64,000 nucleotides of DNA from Modestobacter muralis (GCF_010682105.1 NZ_JAAGWH010000049.1:1-64000); one strand, 5' to 3'; shown: positions 17,595 through 27,539, numbered from the stretch's first letter. The notes: generated by a model from the letters alone, not told the origin. Program-made: numbers and translations.

Positions 17595-19034
17595 TCAGAC
17601 TCCGATCGGGGCGGCGTGGGTGGGCGCCAGCAGGGTCTCGAGGTCGGCCGGGGCGGTGAGCTTCCCGGTCAGCGCGGTCGCGGCGGCCACGGCCGGGGAC
17701 ACCAGGTGGGTGCGCCCGCCCTTGCCCTGCCGGCCCTGGAAGTTGCGGTTGCTGGTCGAGGCCGAGCGCTCGCCGGGCTTGAGCTGGTCGGGGTTCATGC
17801 CCAGGCACATCGAGCAACCCGCGCCGCGCCACTCGGCGCCGGCCTCGGTGAAGACCTGGTCCAGGCCCTCGGCCTCGGCCTGCAGCTTCACCGCCACCGA
17901 CCCGGGGACGACGAGCATCCGGGTGTCGGCGTCGACGTGCTTGCCCTTGAGCAGGGCGGCCGCGACCCGGAGGTCCTCGATCCGGCCGTTGGTGCAGGAG
18001 CCCAGGAAGACGGTGTCGACGGAGATCTCGCGCAGCGGTGTGCCGGCGGTCAGCCCCATGTACTCCAGCGCGGACTCCGCGGCCGCTCGGTCGCTGTCGT
18101 CGGCGATGGTGGCCGGGTCGGGCACGCTGGCACCGATCGGCAGCCCCTGGCCGGGGTTGGTGCCCCAGGTGACGTAGGGGGTGAGGGAGGCGGCGTCGAT
18201 CCGCACCTCCCGGTCGAAGACGGCGTCGTCGTCGGTGCGCAGAGTCGACCAGTGGGCGACCGCGGCGTCCCAGTCGGCGCCCTGCGGGGCGTGCGGGCGC
18301 CCGGCGAGGTAGTCGAAGGTGGTCTGGTCGGGGGCGATGAGCCCGGCGCGGGCACCGGCCTCGATCGACATGTTGCAGATCGTCATCCGGGCCTCCATCG
18401 ACAGCGCCTCGATCGCACTGCCGCGGTACTCGATGACGTGCCCCTGGCCACCGCCGGTGCCGATCTCGGCGATGACCGCGAGGATGACGTCCTTGGCGCT
18501 CACGCCCGGGGGCAGCTCGCCGTCGACGGTCACCGACATCTGCTTGGCCGGGTACTGCGGCAGCGTCTGGGTGGCCAGCACGTGCTCGACCTCGCTGGTG
18601 CCGATGCCGAACGCCAGCGCGCCGAAGGCGCCGTGCGTGGAGGTGTGGCTGTCGCCGCACACGATGGTCATGCCCGGCTGGGTGAGCCCCAACTGCGGGC
18701 CGATGACGTGCACGATGCCCTGGTCGCGGTCGCCCATCGGGGCCAGCCGGATGCCGAACTCGGCGGCGTTGCGGCGCAGCGCGTCGACCTGCGCGCGGCT
18801 GACCGGGTCGGCGATCGGGCTCAGGATGTCCAGCGTCGGGACGTTGTGGTCCTCGGTGGCCATGGTCAGGTCGGGACGGCGGACGGTGCGGCCCGCGGCC
18901 CGCAGCCCGTCGAAGGCCTGCGGACTCGTCACCTCGTGCACGAGGTGCAGGTCGATGTAGAGCAGGTCCGGCTCGCCCTCGGTCCGCCGGACGACGTGCT
19001 CCTCGTACACCTTCTGCGCCAGGGTCTGGCCCAC
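17595..19034 (-). CDS. leuC: 3-isopropylmalate dehydratase large subunit
   Basis: 479 residues of the aconitase family. Seen: [67 protein letters not shown] and [13 protein letters not shown]; the SCTN and CSMC cysteines hold the 4Fe-4S cluster. I chose GTG 19034 because GAGGAGG lies just upstream; the open frame to 19067 would start at an ATG inside the promoter/operator. Divergent from an IclR regulator across a perfect palindrome, the arrangement known for NdgR/LtbR and leuCD in Streptomyces and Corynebacterium. Confidence 0.97.
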   Translation of the reverse strand: MGQTLAQKVYEEHVVRRTEGEPDLLYIDLHLVHEVTSPQAFDGLRAAGRTVRRPDLTMATEDHNVPTLDILSPIADPVSRAQVDALRRNAAEFGIRLAPMGDRDQGIVHVIGPQLGLTQPGMTIVCGDSHTSTHGAFGALAFGIGTSEVEHVLATQTLPQYPAKQMSVTVDGELPPGVSAKDVILAVIAEIGTGGGQGHVIEYRGSAIEALSMEARMTICNMSIEAGARAGLIAPDQTTFDYLAGRPHAPQGADWDAAVAHWSTLRTDDDAVFDREVRIDAASLTPYVTWGTNPGQGLPIGASVPDPATIADDSDRAAAESALEYMGLTAGTPLREISVDTVFLGSCTNGRIEDLRVAAALLKGKHVDADTRMLVVPGSVAVKLQAEAEGLDQVFTEAGAEWRGAGCSMCLGMNPDQLKPGERSASTSNRNFQGRQGKGGRTHLVSPAVAAATALTGKLTAPADLETLLAPTHAAPIGV

Positions 19035-19064
19035 CGGTCCTCCTCGTTGCCACCTGCTCGTTGC

Positions 19065-19083
19065 CATCTCATACAGTGAGATG
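19065..19083. promoter_or_regulatory. Operator-like palindrome between leuCD and the IclR gene
   Basis: CATCTCATACAGTGAGATG: exact 7-nt arms (CATCTCA / TGAGATG) around TACAG. It lies 31 nt before the leuC start and 14 nt before the regulator start. TACAGT at 19072-19077 inside it could be the -10 box for the regulator, so binding would cover that promoter and probably leuC's too. Inferred operator for the adjacent IclR protein. Confidence 0.65.
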
Positions 19084-19096
19084 CGAGTATCAGTAC

Positions 19097-19798
19097 GTGG
19101 TACAGCCTAGCCCCGTTGCCGTCCTGGACAAAGCAGTGGCCATCCTCCGCGCGGTGGCCGACGAACCGGCCAGCCTCGCCGAGCTGGTCACCCGGACCGA
19201 GCTCCCCCGCGCGACCGCCCACCGCCTGGCCACGGCGCTGGAGGCGCACCGGCTGCTGCGCCGCACCTCCGCCGGCACCTGGGCGCCGGGCCCGGCGCTG
19301 TCCGAGCTCGGCCGGGGCGGCGCCGACCTCGCCGAGGTCTCCGCCCGGCCACTGGCGGCGCTGCGCGACGTCACCGGGGAGAGTGCCCAGTTCTACGTGC
19401 GCGACGGCGGCAGCCGGGTCTGCATCGCCGCGGCCGAGCGCAGCAGCGGACTGCGCGACACCGTCCCGGTCGGTGCCCGGCTGCCGTTGACCGCGGGCTC
19501 CGCGGCCCACGCGCTGCTCGCCTTCGCCCCCGCCGACGAGGTGACCCCGCTGCTGCCGGCGGCGAGCTTCACCGCCCGCACCCTGCTCGACGTCCGGCGC
19601 CGAGGCTGGGCGCACAGCGTCGCCGAGCGCGAGCCCGGCGTCGCCTCGCTGTCCGCGCCGGTGCGCGACGGGGCCGGCGGCGTGCTCGGCGCGGTGTCGA
19701 TCTCCGGGCCGGTCGAGCGGGTGGGCCGCCGTCCCGGCCCCGAGGTGGTCGCCGCCGTCCTGGACGCCGCGGTCTCCATCTCCCGCGCGGCCCGCTGA
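19097..19798 (+). CDS. ndgR: IclR-family regulator, NdgR/LtbR orthologue position
   Basis: About 233 residues. N-terminal winged helix-turn-helix ([14 protein letters not shown]...[30 protein letters not shown], residues 7-55) and C-terminal IclR effector domain ([32 protein letters not shown]...HALLAF, and [11 protein letters not shown]). Placement opposite leuCD is that of NdgR (Streptomyces) and LtbR (Corynebacterium), which control leucine and other amino-acid genes; the assignment rests on position and family. GTG 19097 begins the domain; the frame upstream runs through the operator. Confidence 0.9.
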   Translation: MVQPSPVAVLDKAVAILRAVADEPASLAELVTRTELPRATAHRLATALEAHRLLRRTSAGTWAPGPALSELGRGGADLAEVSARPLAALRDVTGESAQFYVRDGGSRVCIAAAERSSGLRDTVPVGARLPLTAGSAAHALLAFAPADEVTPLLPAASFTARTLLDVRRRGWAHSVAEREPGVASLSAPVRDGAGGVLGAVSISGPVERVGRRPGPEVVAAVLDAAVSISRAAR

Positions 19799-19803
19799 CG
19801 GAA

Positions 19804-19850
19804 GGACCCCCTCTCCCCCACCCTTCGCAGGCTCAGGGCGAGCCCCCTGA
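19804..19850 (+). repeat. GGACC hairpin element, truncated copy 2
   Basis: Starts GGACCCCCTCTC five nt after the IclR-gene stop. The core is recognisable (CCCACCCTTCGCAGGCTC) but no matching right arm follows; instead copy 3 begins after a second GACGGAAGGACC. It looks like a partial copy. Confidence 0.6.
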
Positions 19851-19855
19851 CGGAA

Positions 19856-19913
19856 GGACCCCCCTTCCCCCCCTCTCCACGCTCCGCGCGGAGCGGGTCC
19901 CTGAAGGGAGGCC
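19856..19913 (+). repeat. GGACC hairpin element, copy 3
   Basis: Left arm GGACCCCCCTTC, right arm GAAGGGAGGCC; the CTTC/GAAG tip is complementary and differs from other copies. The core is diverged (GCTCCGCGCGGAGC palindrome). It lies in tandem with copy 2 between the IclR gene and the sulfite-oxidase-like gene. Confidence 0.65.
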
Positions 19914-19952
19914 GGACTACCGCTCGGCGACTGCGGGACCGAGACTGGCGGC

Positions 19953-21065
19953 ATGACCGAGACGGAGACGTACCGGGGCCGGGCACGCATCGCCGGGGAG
20001 GGTGAGGGGGTCGGGCTCGACGAGCTGGCCCTGGCCACCCGCAACCACGGCCTGCCGCTGGAGGCCCTGCGCTGGGACCTGACCCCGCCGGGGCTGCACT
20101 ACGTGCTGACCCACTTCGACATCCCCGCGGTCGACCCAGACACCTGGGCGCTGGAGGTCACCGGCGCCGTCGAGCGGCCGCTGCGGCTCACCCTCGCCGA
20201 CCTGCAGGCCCGCAGCAGCGCCTCGGCCCGGGTGCTGCTGGAGTGCGCCGGCAACGGCCGTGCCCGGTTCACCCCGCGGCCGGTGAGCCAGCCCTGGCTG
20301 CTCGAGGCGGTCGGCACCGCGCAGTGGGGCGGCACGCCGCTGGCCCCGCTGCTGACCGAGGCGGGGATGTCCCCCGAGGCCGTCGACGTGGTGTTCACCG
20401 GCGCCGACCACGGCGTGGAGCGCGGGGTCGAGCAGGACTACGCCCGCGGGCTCCCGGTCGCCGAGGCGCTGCGCCCGGAGACGATGCTGGCCTGGTCGAT
20501 GAACGGGGAGCCCCTGCCACCGCAGCACGGGGCGCCGGTGCGGCTGGTGGTCCCGGGCTGGTACGGCATGGCGCACGTGAAGTGGCTGACCCGCATCGAG
20601 GTGCTCACGGAGCCCTTCACCGGCTACCAGAACGCGGTGGCCTACCGGGTCGCCACGGAGGCCGGCGACCCCGGCGAGCCGGTGACCCGGATCCGCCCGC
20701 GTGCACTCATGAGCCCACCCGGCTGGCCGGACTTCATGACCCGCGAGAGGTTCGTCCCGGCCGGTCCGGTGACGCTGACCGGGCGGGCCTGGTCCGGCCG
20801 CGCACCGGTCACCCGGGTCGAGGTCAGCACCGACGGCGGCGCCGCATGGGCCGACGCGGAACTCACCCCCGACGACCGGGCGCACCCGTTCGCCTGGCGC
20901 GCCTGGTCGCACTCCTGGACCGCCGAGCCCGGCACGGCCGAGCTGCTGGTGCGCGCCACCGACGCCACCGGGGAGACCCAGCCGGTGGACCAGCAGTGGA
21001 ACCGCCAGGGCATGGCCAACACCCTCGTGCAGCGCGTCCCGGTGACGGTGCTCCCGCCCCGCTGA
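19953..21065 (+). CDS. Sulfite-oxidase-family molybdopterin enzyme
   Basis: 370 residues. N-terminal oxidoreductase molybdopterin-binding domain with the Mo-ligating cysteine in LLECAGNGR (Cys98), GGTPLAPLL, ADHGVERG and HGAPVRLVVPGWYGMAHVKWLTRI; C-terminal Mo-co dimerisation (Ig-like) domain from about residue 245 with RVEVSTDGGAAW and QWNRQGMANT. There is no Tat signal and no heme domain, so it is probably cytoplasmic. Sulfite is the family substrate; other sulfur or N-oxide substrates are possible. It stands alone, ending at a strong hairpin. Confidence 0.9.
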   Translation: MTETETYRGRARIAGEGEGVGLDELALATRNHGLPLEALRWDLTPPGLHYVLTHFDIPAVDPDTWALEVTGAVERPLRLTLADLQARSSASARVLLECAGNGRARFTPRPVSQPWLLEAVGTAQWGGTPLAPLLTEAGMSPEAVDVVFTGADHGVERGVEQDYARGLPVAEALRPETMLAWSMNGEPLPPQHGAPVRLVVPGWYGMAHVKWLTRIEVLTEPFTGYQNAVAYRVATEAGDPGEPVTRIRPRALMSPPGWPDFMTRERFVPAGPVTLTGRAWSGRAPVTRVEVSTDGGAAWADAELTPDDRAHPFAWRAWSHSWTAEPGTAELLVRATDATGETQPVDQQWNRQGMANTLVQRVPVTVLPPR

Positions 21066-21069
21066 ACGA

Positions 21070-21108
21070 GACAGCGGCCCCGCACCGGTTCGGTGCGGAG
21101 CCGCTGTC
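21070..21108. terminator. Hairpin terminator after the sulfite-oxidase-like gene
   Basis: Arms GACAGCGGCCCCGCACC and GGTGCGGAGCCGCTGTC (one mismatch) around GGTTC. It begins 4 nt after the stop and precedes the convergent small membrane gene, so it can serve both. Confidence 0.85.
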
Positions 21109-21126
21109 GTGCGCTCGGTGGGGCGG

Positions 21127-21492
21127 TTACTGCTTCGGCAGGTCCGAGCCGTCGCTGGTGCCCTCGTCGGCCTGCTTCTCCAGCGCGGCCGGGTCGACGA
21201 CGACCGGGCGGAGCCGGAGCCAGGCGACGAAGACCAGCGCGACGACGATCATGGCGATGCCGGCCCACAGGTTGGCGTTCACGTCACCGGTCTTGGCCCG
21301 GTCGCTCTCGCTGTTGTCGACGATGCCGACGACCGTCAGCACGATGCCGTAGAAGCCGATCAGGCCGGCGATCACCGTGCGGACGTCGTAGGCGCCCGCC
21401 GTGTGCTTCTGGCCAGACGCCGGCTTGCCAGATGCCGGCTTGCCCGACGCCGGCTTGCCCGCGTTGTCTGAGGCGTGCGATGCGGTGCTCAT
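21127..21492 (-). CDS. Small two-helix membrane protein next to a symporter
   Basis: 121 residues. A hydrophilic N-terminus carries three GKPAS repeats (encoded by a 15-nt tandem repeat), followed by two membrane segments (TVIAGLIGFYGIVLTVVGIV and AGIAMIVVALVFVAWLRL) and an acidic tail. I recognise no named family. It starts 31 nt after the symporter stop on the same strand, so it is probably cotranscribed and may be an accessory subunit, as small membrane proteins are for other sodium:solute symporters. That role is inference from position only. Confidence 0.75.
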   Translation of the reverse strand: MSTASHASDNAGKPASGKPASGKPASGQKHTAGAYDVRTVIAGLIGFYGIVLTVVGIVDNSESDRAKTGDVNANLWAGIAMIVVALVFVAWLRLRPVVVDPAALEKQADEGTSDGSDLPKQ

Positions 21493-21523
21493 GTCCTGCT
21501 CCTCTCGGGAACGCTGGCGACGG

Positions 21524-23224
21524 TCAGCGGAAGATCACGTTCAGGACGACGACCATCACCAGGGCTATGCCGGCCAGCTTGGTGGGCGAGGAGTACCAGG
21601 GCAGCAGGTGCGCCTCGGGGTCGGTGCGGGTCTCCTTGGGCGTCTCGGAGTAGACGAGCCCGGCGAGCTCGGCGACCGGCTTGGGCCGGGTCACCATGCT
21701 GACGGCCACGCTGACCACGATGTCGACGACGAACGCCGTCGCCGCGGCCACGAAGCTCGCACCCTGACCGCTCAGCGGCAGGGCGCCGACGGAGAGGCCA
21801 CCGAGGGAGTCCTCGCTCAGGACGGCGACGGTGATGGCACCGAGCGTGCCGGAGACCAGCCCCGTCCAGCCGGCGGTCGGGGTCATCCGCTTCCAGAACA
21901 TGCCCAGGATGAACGTGGCGAACAGCGGGGCGTTGAAGAAGCCGAACAGCGTCTGCAGGTAGTCCATCAGGTTGCTGTAGCCGGCGGCGATGAGCGCGGT
22001 GAAGATCGCGATCACGGTGGCCCCGACGGTCGCCCAACGGCCGACGGCCAGGTAGTAGGCGTCCGGGCGGTCCTTCTTCACGTACTGCTGCCACAGGTCG
22101 TAGCTGAAGACCGTGTTGAAGGCGGAGATGTTCGCCGCCATGCCGGCCATGAAGGAGGCCAGCAGGCCGGCGATCGCCACCCCGAGCAGACCGTTGGGCA
22201 GCACGTCGCGGATCAGCAGCAGGATCGAGTTGTTGTAGTCGAAGTCCGGGTCGGCCGCGGCCTTGGCCGTGGTGACGTCGTTGACCAGGACGGCGGCGAT
22301 CATGCCCGGGATGATCACGATGAACGGGATGAACATCTTCGGGAACGAGCCGATGATCGGCGCGCTGCGGGCCGCCGACAGCGACTTGGTCGCCATCGCC
22401 CGCTGGACCTCGACGAAGTTCGTCGTCCAGTAGCCGAAGGAGAGCACGAAGCCCAGGCCGAAGACGATGCCGATGACCGAGAGCACCGGGTTGTCGATGC
22501 CGGACAGGCCCTCACCCGGCCAGGACCGCAGGTCGGCCTCACCGCCGGTGGAGGCCCGCACCTTGTCGACCAGACCGCCGACGCCACCGACGCGGTGCAG
22601 GCCGATCAGGGTCAGCGGCAGCAGGGCCGCGACGATGACGAAGAACTGCAGGACCTCGTTGTAGATCGCCGCCGACAGACCGCCCAGGGTGATGTAGCTC
22701 AGGACGATGACCGCGGCCAGGATCAGCGAGACCCACAAGGGCCAGCCCAGCAGGGCGTTGACGATGTTGGCCAGCAGGTAGAGGTTGATGCCGGCGATGA
22801 GCACCTGGGCGATGGCGAAGCTCAGCGCGTTGACCAGGTGGGCCCCGGTGCCGAAGCGGCGGCGCATGAACTCCGGGACGCTGCGGACCTTCGAGCCGTA
22901 GTAGAAGGGCATCATCACGACGCCCAGGAAGAGCATCGCCGGGACGGCGCCGATCCAGAAGTAGTGGAACGTGGCCATGCCGAACTGGGCCCCGTTGGCC
23001 GACATGCCGATGATCTCGACCGCGCCGAGGTTCGCCGAGATGAAGGCCAGACCGGTCACCCACGCGGGCAGCGACCGTCCGGAGAGGAAGAAGTCGAGGC
23101 TGTCGGACACGCGCCGGCGGGCGGCGAAGCCGATGAGCATGACGACCGCGAAGTAGGCGACGACGAGCGTGTAGTCGACGGCGTTCGCATCGAGACGCAG
23201 TGTCTCGTCTGCAGCGAGGACCAC
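21524..23224 (-). CDS. Sodium:solute symporter family transporter
   Basis: 566 residues with about 13-14 membrane segments. Family features: DYTLVVAYFAVVMLIGF, FFLSGRSLPAWVTGLAFISANLGAVEIIGMSANGAQFG, FGYWTTNFVEVQRAMATKS, and GLLASFMAGMAANISAFNTVFSYDLWQQYV. The extracytoplasmic start and helix order match the SSS family, closest by eye to SGLT-like members (sugars, inositol), but substrate cannot be read. I chose GTG 23224 with GGAGGG 7 nt upstream. It is preceded by a clear promoter and inverted repeats, and followed by the small membrane gene. Confidence 0.9.
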   Translation of the reverse strand: MVLAADETLRLDANAVDYTLVVAYFAVVMLIGFAARRRVSDSLDFFLSGRSLPAWVTGLAFISANLGAVEIIGMSANGAQFGMATFHYFWIGAVPAMLFLGVVMMPFYYGSKVRSVPEFMRRRFGTGAHLVNALSFAIAQVLIAGINLYLLANIVNALLGWPLWVSLILAAVIVLSYITLGGLSAAIYNEVLQFFVIVAALLPLTLIGLHRVGGVGGLVDKVRASTGGEADLRSWPGEGLSGIDNPVLSVIGIVFGLGFVLSFGYWTTNFVEVQRAMATKSLSAARSAPIIGSFPKMFIPFIVIIPGMIAAVLVNDVTTAKAAADPDFDYNNSILLLIRDVLPNGLLGVAIAGLLASFMAGMAANISAFNTVFSYDLWQQYVKKDRPDAYYLAVGRWATVGATVIAIFTALIAAGYSNLMDYLQTLFGFFNAPLFATFILGMFWKRMTPTAGWTGLVSGTLGAITVAVLSEDSLGGLSVGALPLSGQGASFVAAATAFVVDIVVSVAVSMVTRPKPVAELAGLVYSETPKETRTDPEAHLLPWYSSPTKLAGIALVMVVVLNVIFR

Positions 23225-23332
23225 CAGGGTTCCCTCCAGGTCACGATGACGGACCGCGCCGCTGTCCGGCGCCGGTCCCTGCCTGCCGTTCAAGGCGGGC
23301 ACGGTGGTGCGGCGCGGTGATCAGCAACGGGG

Positions 23333-23360
23333 ACGCTAACACTGCACAAGCGCTCAACAA
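23333..23360 (-). promoter_or_regulatory. Probable promoter of the symporter gene
   Basis: TTGTTG (23360-23355) and TAGCGT (23338-23333) with 16 nt between, giving a start about 100 nt before the symporter GTG. No other -35/-10 pair as good is seen in this stretch. Confidence 0.5.
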
Positions 23361-23367
23361 CTTGGTT

Positions 23368-23446
23368 GGTCACCGGAAAGGTGACCGTGTGTGAGCAGCG
23401 CCACGGGGCTCCCCCACACGTGCGCACCACGGTGACGGGGGTCACC
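23368..23446. promoter_or_regulatory. Two inverted repeats upstream of the symporter promoter
   Basis: GGTCACC-GGAAA-GGTGACC at 23368-23386 lies 8 nt upstream of the -35 box, and GGTGAC-GGGG-GTCACC at 23431-23446 lies 45 nt further. All four half-sites are GGTGAC or its complement, suggesting an operator for a dimeric regulator. No regulator gene is adjacent. Confidence 0.45.
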
Positions 23447-23534
23447 CGCGCCGGTGCGGTGCTCATGATGGCACCACCTCGCGGCGGCGGCTGACCGAGC
23501 GGAGCAGGAGCGCGAGGAGTACCCGGAGACGACG

Positions 23535-23567
23535 AGAGCCCCCGACCCGGGGTGGGTCGGGGGCTCT
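23535..23567. terminator. Hairpin terminator after tRNA-Glu
   Basis: Arms AGAGCCCCCGACCC and GGGTCGGGGGCTCT are exact complements around GGGGT. It starts 9 nt beyond the 3' end of tRNA-Glu on the minus strand. Confidence 0.85.
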
Positions 23568-23575
23568 GTGCGTTG

Positions 23576-23648
23576 TAGCCCCGAAGGGATTCGAACCCTC
23601 GCTACCGCCGTGAGAGGGCGGCGTCCTGGGCCGCTAGACGACGGGGCC
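23576..23648 (-). tRNA. tRNA-Glu (CTC anticodon)
   Basis: 73 nt; CCA is not encoded. Acceptor GGCCCCG pairs with CGGGGCT (G1-U72 as in other actinobacterial tRNA-Glu), the D-arm has GTCTAGCGGCCCAGGAC, the anticodon loop is CCTCTCA with CTC, and the T-loop is TTCGAAT. It lies 87 nt downstream of tRNA-Gln on the same strand and probably shares its transcript. Confidence 0.96.
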
Positions 23649-23735
23649 CCAGAAGGTGACGCTGCGGTGCTGATCTTACCGGATGGAGCTCGTGGTGCTG
23701 TCGTGCGGTGGTGCTGAGGAGGTCGTGCTCCCTCG

Positions 23736-23807
23736 CTGGGGTACCAGGACTCGAACCTAGACTAACGGAACCAGAAACCGTCGGGCTGCCAATTACCCCA
23801 TACCCCA
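23736..23807 (-). tRNA. tRNA-Gln (CTG anticodon)
   Basis: 72 nt; CCA is not encoded. Acceptor TGGGGTA / TACCCCA with discriminator G, D-arm GGGTAATTGGCAGCCC, anticodon loop TTCTGGT with CTG, T-loop TTCGAGT. It lies with tRNA-Glu just downstream of the FAH-gltX-CPBP operon. The window also has GltX and GatCAB, which together would charge it through Glu-tRNA-Gln. Confidence 0.96.
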
Positions 23808-23890
23808 ATGGCCGTTCAGCACCTTTCGGCGCCGGGAGAGAACTGTACCCGATGCCCGCAGGGGGGTTCCAGCCACCCCCCTGCGGCGCG

Positions 23891-25261
23891 TCACGGGGCT
23901 GGTGGCCGGGCCCAGTCCTGCGGCTGCCCGGTCCCCGGAGAGGGCCCGGCGGGCGGCCCCCACGCAGCTGCCGACGGCGGCCCCCAGCTCGGCGCGGACG
24001 GCGGCCCCCAGCCCGGGCCTGCCGGTGGGCCCCACCCGGGACCACCCGTGGGCGCCCAGCCCGCCTGGGGCGCGCCCCAGGGCGGTGGAGCGGCGGCCCA
24101 GGCCGACTGTCCCCACGGACCCGGGCCCCCGGCCGGCGGCCCCCACGCGGGGCCGGCGGGCGCGGGCGGCAGCTCCAGTGCGTCGCTGAGCAGTTCGGTC
24201 CTCAGCCGGCCGCGGGCCAGCGCGACCGCGGCCACGAAGCCGGCCATGCCGGCGATCCCCAGCAGTGTGGTCAGCCAGCCGATCGCACCGCCCGGGTCGG
24301 CGGACGCGACCTGCTCCCCCAGCGCCCCGGCCAGGACGAAGATCACCACGTTGTTCACCGCGTGCAGGACGATCGCCGCCTCGAGCCCGCCGGTCAGCCA
24401 GACGACGGCCGAGAAGGCCAGCCCGATCGCGAAGCGGTAGAGGAACGTCTCGAGGTCCGGGGGGACGTGCGCGGCGGAGAACAGCGCCGCGGTCACGACG
24501 GCCGCGACGACCGCGCCGGCGCGCGGCCGGCCGACCCAGCCGGCGATGGCCTGGGTGAGGTACCCGCGGAACACGTACTCCTCGGCGGCGGCCTGCAGCG
24601 GGGTGGTGAGCAGCACGACGAGCAGCAGCCAGCCGAAGGAGTCGGTGAAGCCGGTCGCCTCGACGTCGGTCGCGACCAGGCCGATGACCAGGCCCAGCAC
24701 CACGGCCACCCCGAGCGTGATCAGGGCCCGCCAGGTCCAGGGCAGCAGCAGCCGCCAGCGCAGGCGCCCCAGCACCGACGACGACCAGCCGGTCCGCATC
24801 CCGTGCGTGACGTACCAGCACAGCCAGACGATCGGGATGGCCACGATCAGCGAGATGTTGGTGACCAGCAGGACGCCGGGGTCGGTGAGCTCCAGCAGCG
24901 CCAGGTCGGGCACGAGCCCGGTCACCGCGGACACGAGCAGCACCGCGAGGCTCGCCACTCCGTACACGACGATGAACAGCAGCAGGCCCAGCAGCGGGCG
25001 CCACCACACCCAGTCGCGAGCGCGCATGAGCAGCTCGAAGGGCTGCCGGACGGCGTGCGGCGGCGCCCCTGGCGGGGTCACCGGGCGCGACGGCCGCACC
25101 GGCGCGGGTGCCGGCCCGTACCCGGGGAACGGGTACGGGGCCGGCTGCAGCCACGGCGGCGGGCCGACCGGCACCTGGGGTGGTGCCCCATAGCGGCCGG
25201 TCGGCGGTGGCCCGGTGTAAGCGGGCTCGGGCTGCGGCCCGCCCCAGCCTCCGGCGCTCAT
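23891..25261 (-). CDS. CPBP-family intramembrane metalloprotease with Pro/Gly/Trp-rich tails
   Basis: 456 residues. A Pro-rich N-terminus of about 80 residues precedes about eight membrane segments with the CPBP (Rce1-like) motifs: [10 protein letters not shown] (EEXXXR catalytic glutamates), FSAAH and HAVNN. After the last helix comes a tail of about 95 residues with repeated WGPP units. The family includes Rce1 proteases and bacterial membrane proteins of varied function. The ATG at 25261 overlaps the gltX stop by 4 nt, so it is the last gene of a FAH - gltX - CPBP operon. Confidence 0.87.
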   Translation of the reverse strand: MSAGGWGGPQPEPAYTGPPPTGRYGAPPQVPVGPPPWLQPAPYPFPGYGPAPAPVRPSRPVTPPGAPPHAVRQPFELLMRARDWVWWRPLLGLLLFIVVYGVASLAVLLVSAVTGLVPDLALLELTDPGVLLVTNISLIVAIPIVWLCWYVTHGMRTGWSSSVLGRLRWRLLLPWTWRALITLGVAVVLGLVIGLVATDVEATGFTDSFGWLLLVVLLTTPLQAAAEEYVFRGYLTQAIAGWVGRPRAGAVVAAVVTAALFSAAHVPPDLETFLYRFAIGLAFSAVVWLTGGLEAAIVLHAVNNVVIFVLAGALGEQVASADPGGAIGWLTTLLGIAGMAGFVAAVALARGRLRTELLSDALELPPAPAGPAWGPPAGGPGPWGQSAWAAAPPPWGAPQAGWAPTGGPGWGPPAGPGWGPPSAPSWGPPSAAAWGPPAGPSPGTGQPQDWARPPAP

Positions 25262-26733
25262 CCGGTCGCGGCCGTGCGGGCGGCCGCCAGCCGGGTGAGC
25301 GTGCGCTCCCGGCCGAGCAGCTCCATCGACTCGTACAGCGGCGGGGAGACGGTGCGGCCGCTGACCGCGACCCGCACCGGGCCGAAGGCCTGCCGCGGCT
25401 TGCGCCCCAGCCCCTCGACGAGGGCGTCCTTGAGCGCGGTCTCGATCGCCGCGGTGGTCCACTCCGGCAGCGCCTGCAGGGCGACGGTGGCCGCGTCGAG
25501 CACCTCGCCGGCGCCGGCACCCAACTGCTTGTCGGCGGCGGCCGGCTCGATCTCGACCTCGTCGGTGAACAGGAAGCCCAGCAGCCCGACGGCGTCGGAG
25601 AGCACGATCATCCGCTCCTGGGCCAGCGGCGCGATCGCCGCCAGCACCCGAGCCTGCTCGGCGCTCGGCGGGTCGGTGACCAGCCCGGCGCCGGCCAGGA
25701 ACGGGGTGACCCGGGCGAGGAAGTCCTCGACCGGCAGCGCCCGCAGGTGCGTGGCGTTGATCGCCTCGGCCTTCTTCAGGTCGAAGCGGGCCGAGTTGGC
25801 GTTGACGCTGTCGACGTTGAAGGCGTCGGCCATCTCCTGAGGTGAGAAGACGTCCCGGTCGTCGGCGATCGACCATCCCAGCAGCGCCAGGTAGTTGACC
25901 AGGCCCTCGGGGAGGAAGCCGCGGTCGCGGTAGACGTCGAAGTTCGACTGCGGGTCGCGCTTGGACAGCTTCTTGTTGCCCTCCCCCATCACCAGGGGCA
26001 GGTGCCCGAAGCGCGGGGTGGCACTGGCGACACCGATGTCGGTGAGGGCGGCGTAGAGGGCGAGCTGGCGGGGGGTGGAGGACAGCAGGTCCTCACCGCG
26101 CAGCACGTCGGTGATCCCCATCAGGGCGTCGTCGACCGGGTTCACCAGCGTGTACAGCGGCGTCCCGTTGCCCCGGACGAGGGCGAAGTCGGGGACGGCG
26201 CCGGCGGCGAAGCGCATCTCGCCGCGCACGTGGTCGACCCAGGTGAGGTCGGTGTCGGGCATCCGCAGCCGGACGACCGCCTCCCGGCCCTCAGCGAGAA
26301 ACGCGGCCCGCTGGGCGTCGGTCGTCGTCCGGTCGGCGTTGTCGTAGCCCAGCTTGGGGTCCTGCCCGGCGGCGCGGCGGCGGGCGTCGACCTCCTCGTT
26401 GGTGGAGAAGGACTCGTAGGCGTGCCCGGACTCCAGCAGCCGGGCGACCACGTCGCGGTAGACCTCGCTGCGCTCGGACTGCCGGTAGGGCCCGTGCGGG
26501 CCGCCGACCTCGGGGCCCTCGTCCCAGTCCAGGCCGAGCCAGCGCAGGCAGTCGAGCAGGTGCCGCTCGGACTCGGCGGTGTTGCGCGCCGCGTCGGTGT
26601 CCTCGATCCGGACGACGAACTGGCCGCCGGTGTGCCGGGCGTAGGCCCAGTTGTAGAGCGCCGCCCGCATGACGCCGACGTGCACGCTGCCGGTCGGGGA
26701 CGGGCAGAACCGGGTCCGCACGGGGGCGGTCAC
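25258..26733 (-). CDS. gltX: Glutamyl-tRNA synthetase
   Basis: 491 residues, class I synthetase. The HIGH-type motif is [10 protein letters not shown] (residues 11-20), [11 protein letters not shown] follows, and the KMSKS-type motif is KKLSKRD (residues 254-260). With no GlnRS in view and GatCAB in the same window, it is expected to be non-discriminating and to load Glu on tRNA-Gln as well; that is inference from pathway context. GTG 26733 overlaps the FAH stop (GTGA). The frame continues upstream through FAH but that part is not coding. Confidence 0.97.
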   Translation of the reverse strand: MTAPVRTRFCPSPTGSVHVGVMRAALYNWAYARHTGGQFVVRIEDTDAARNTAESERHLLDCLRWLGLDWDEGPEVGGPHGPYRQSERSEVYRDVVARLLESGHAYESFSTNEEVDARRRAAGQDPKLGYDNADRTTTDAQRAAFLAEGREAVVRLRMPDTDLTWVDHVRGEMRFAAGAVPDFALVRGNGTPLYTLVNPVDDALMGITDVLRGEDLLSSTPRQLALYAALTDIGVASATPRFGHLPLVMGEGNKKLSKRDPQSNFDVYRDRGFLPEGLVNYLALLGWSIADDRDVFSPQEMADAFNVDSVNANSARFDLKKAEAINATHLRALPVEDFLARVTPFLAGAGLVTDPPSAEQARVLAAIAPLAQERMIVLSDAVGLLGFLFTDEVEIEPAAADKQLGAGAGEVLDAATVALQALPEWTTAAIETALKDALVEGLGRKPRQAFGPVRVAVSGRTVSPPLYESMELLGRERTLTRLAAARTAATG

Positions 26734-27539
26734 CGGGTGCCGGCCGTGGAGGTCGGGTCGGCGCCGGCGACGGTGCTGGTCAGCGTGCCCAGGCCCTCGA
26801 TCGAGCACTCGACGCGCTGGCCGGGGCGGATCGGGCCCACGCCGGCCGGGGTGCCGGTGAGCACGACGTCGCCGGGCAGCAGGGTCATCACCTGGGAGAT
26901 GTGGCTGATGATCGTCGCGACCGAGAACAGCAGCTGGCTGGTGCGCCCGGACTGGCGCAGCTCCCCGTCCACGGTGCAGGTGACCGCCAGGTCGGCGGGG
27001 TCCTTGCCGACGCCGGCCAGGTCGGTCTCGATCCAGGGGCCCAGCGGGCAGAAGGAGTCGAAGCCCTTGGCCCGGGTCCACTGCCCGTCGGAGCGCTGCA
27101 TGTCCCGCTCGGTCACGTCGTTGCCGATCGTGTAGCCGAAGACGCTGGCCATGGCCTGCTCCGGGCTGACCTGGCGGGCGCCACGGGCGCCGATGACGAC
27201 GGCGAGCTCGACCTCGTGGTGGACGTTGGTGCTGCCCGGCGGGATGCGGATCGCGTCACCGGGGCCGATCACCGAGGTGGAGGGCTTGAGGAAGATCAGC
27301 GGCTCAGCGGGCGCCTCTCCGGTGTTCATCTCCTTGACGTGGTCGGCGTAGTTCTTGCCCACGCACACGACCTTGCTGGGGAGGATCGGGGAGAGCAGCC
27401 GGACGTCGGCCGCGGCGAACCGCTGACCGGTGAAGGAGATCTGCCCGAAGGGGTGGCCTTCGATCTGGGCGACCTGGCCGTCCCCGTCGAGGACCCCGAA
27501 GGACATGCCGGCTGGGTGGGCGAAGCGGACGATGCGCAC
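26730..27539 (-). CDS. Fumarylacetoacetate hydrolase family protein
   Basis: 269 residues. The FAH fold is indicated by [47 protein letters not shown] (metal-binding glutamates), [34 protein letters not shown] and [15 protein letters not shown]. Such proteins hydrolyse or decarboxylate 2-oxo acid substrates; the actual one is unknown. GTG 27539 has TAACCT at 27551-27546, 6 nt upstream, so the mRNA is probably leaderless. It heads the gltX operon, as in mycobacteria (Rv2993c, recalled synteny). Confidence 0.92.
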   Translation of the reverse strand: MRIVRFAHPAGMSFGVLDGDGQVAQIEGHPFGQISFTGQRFAAADVRLLSPILPSKVVCVGKNYADHVKEMNTGEAPAEPLIFLKPSTSVIGPGDAIRIPPGSTNVHHEVELAVVIGARGARQVSPEQAMASVFGYTIGNDVTERDMQRSDGQWTRAKGFDSFCPLGPWIETDLAGVGKDPADLAVTCTVDGELRQSGRTSQLLFSVATIISHISQVMTLLPGDVVLTGTPAGVGPIRPGQRVECSIEGLGTLTSTVAGADPTSTAGTR

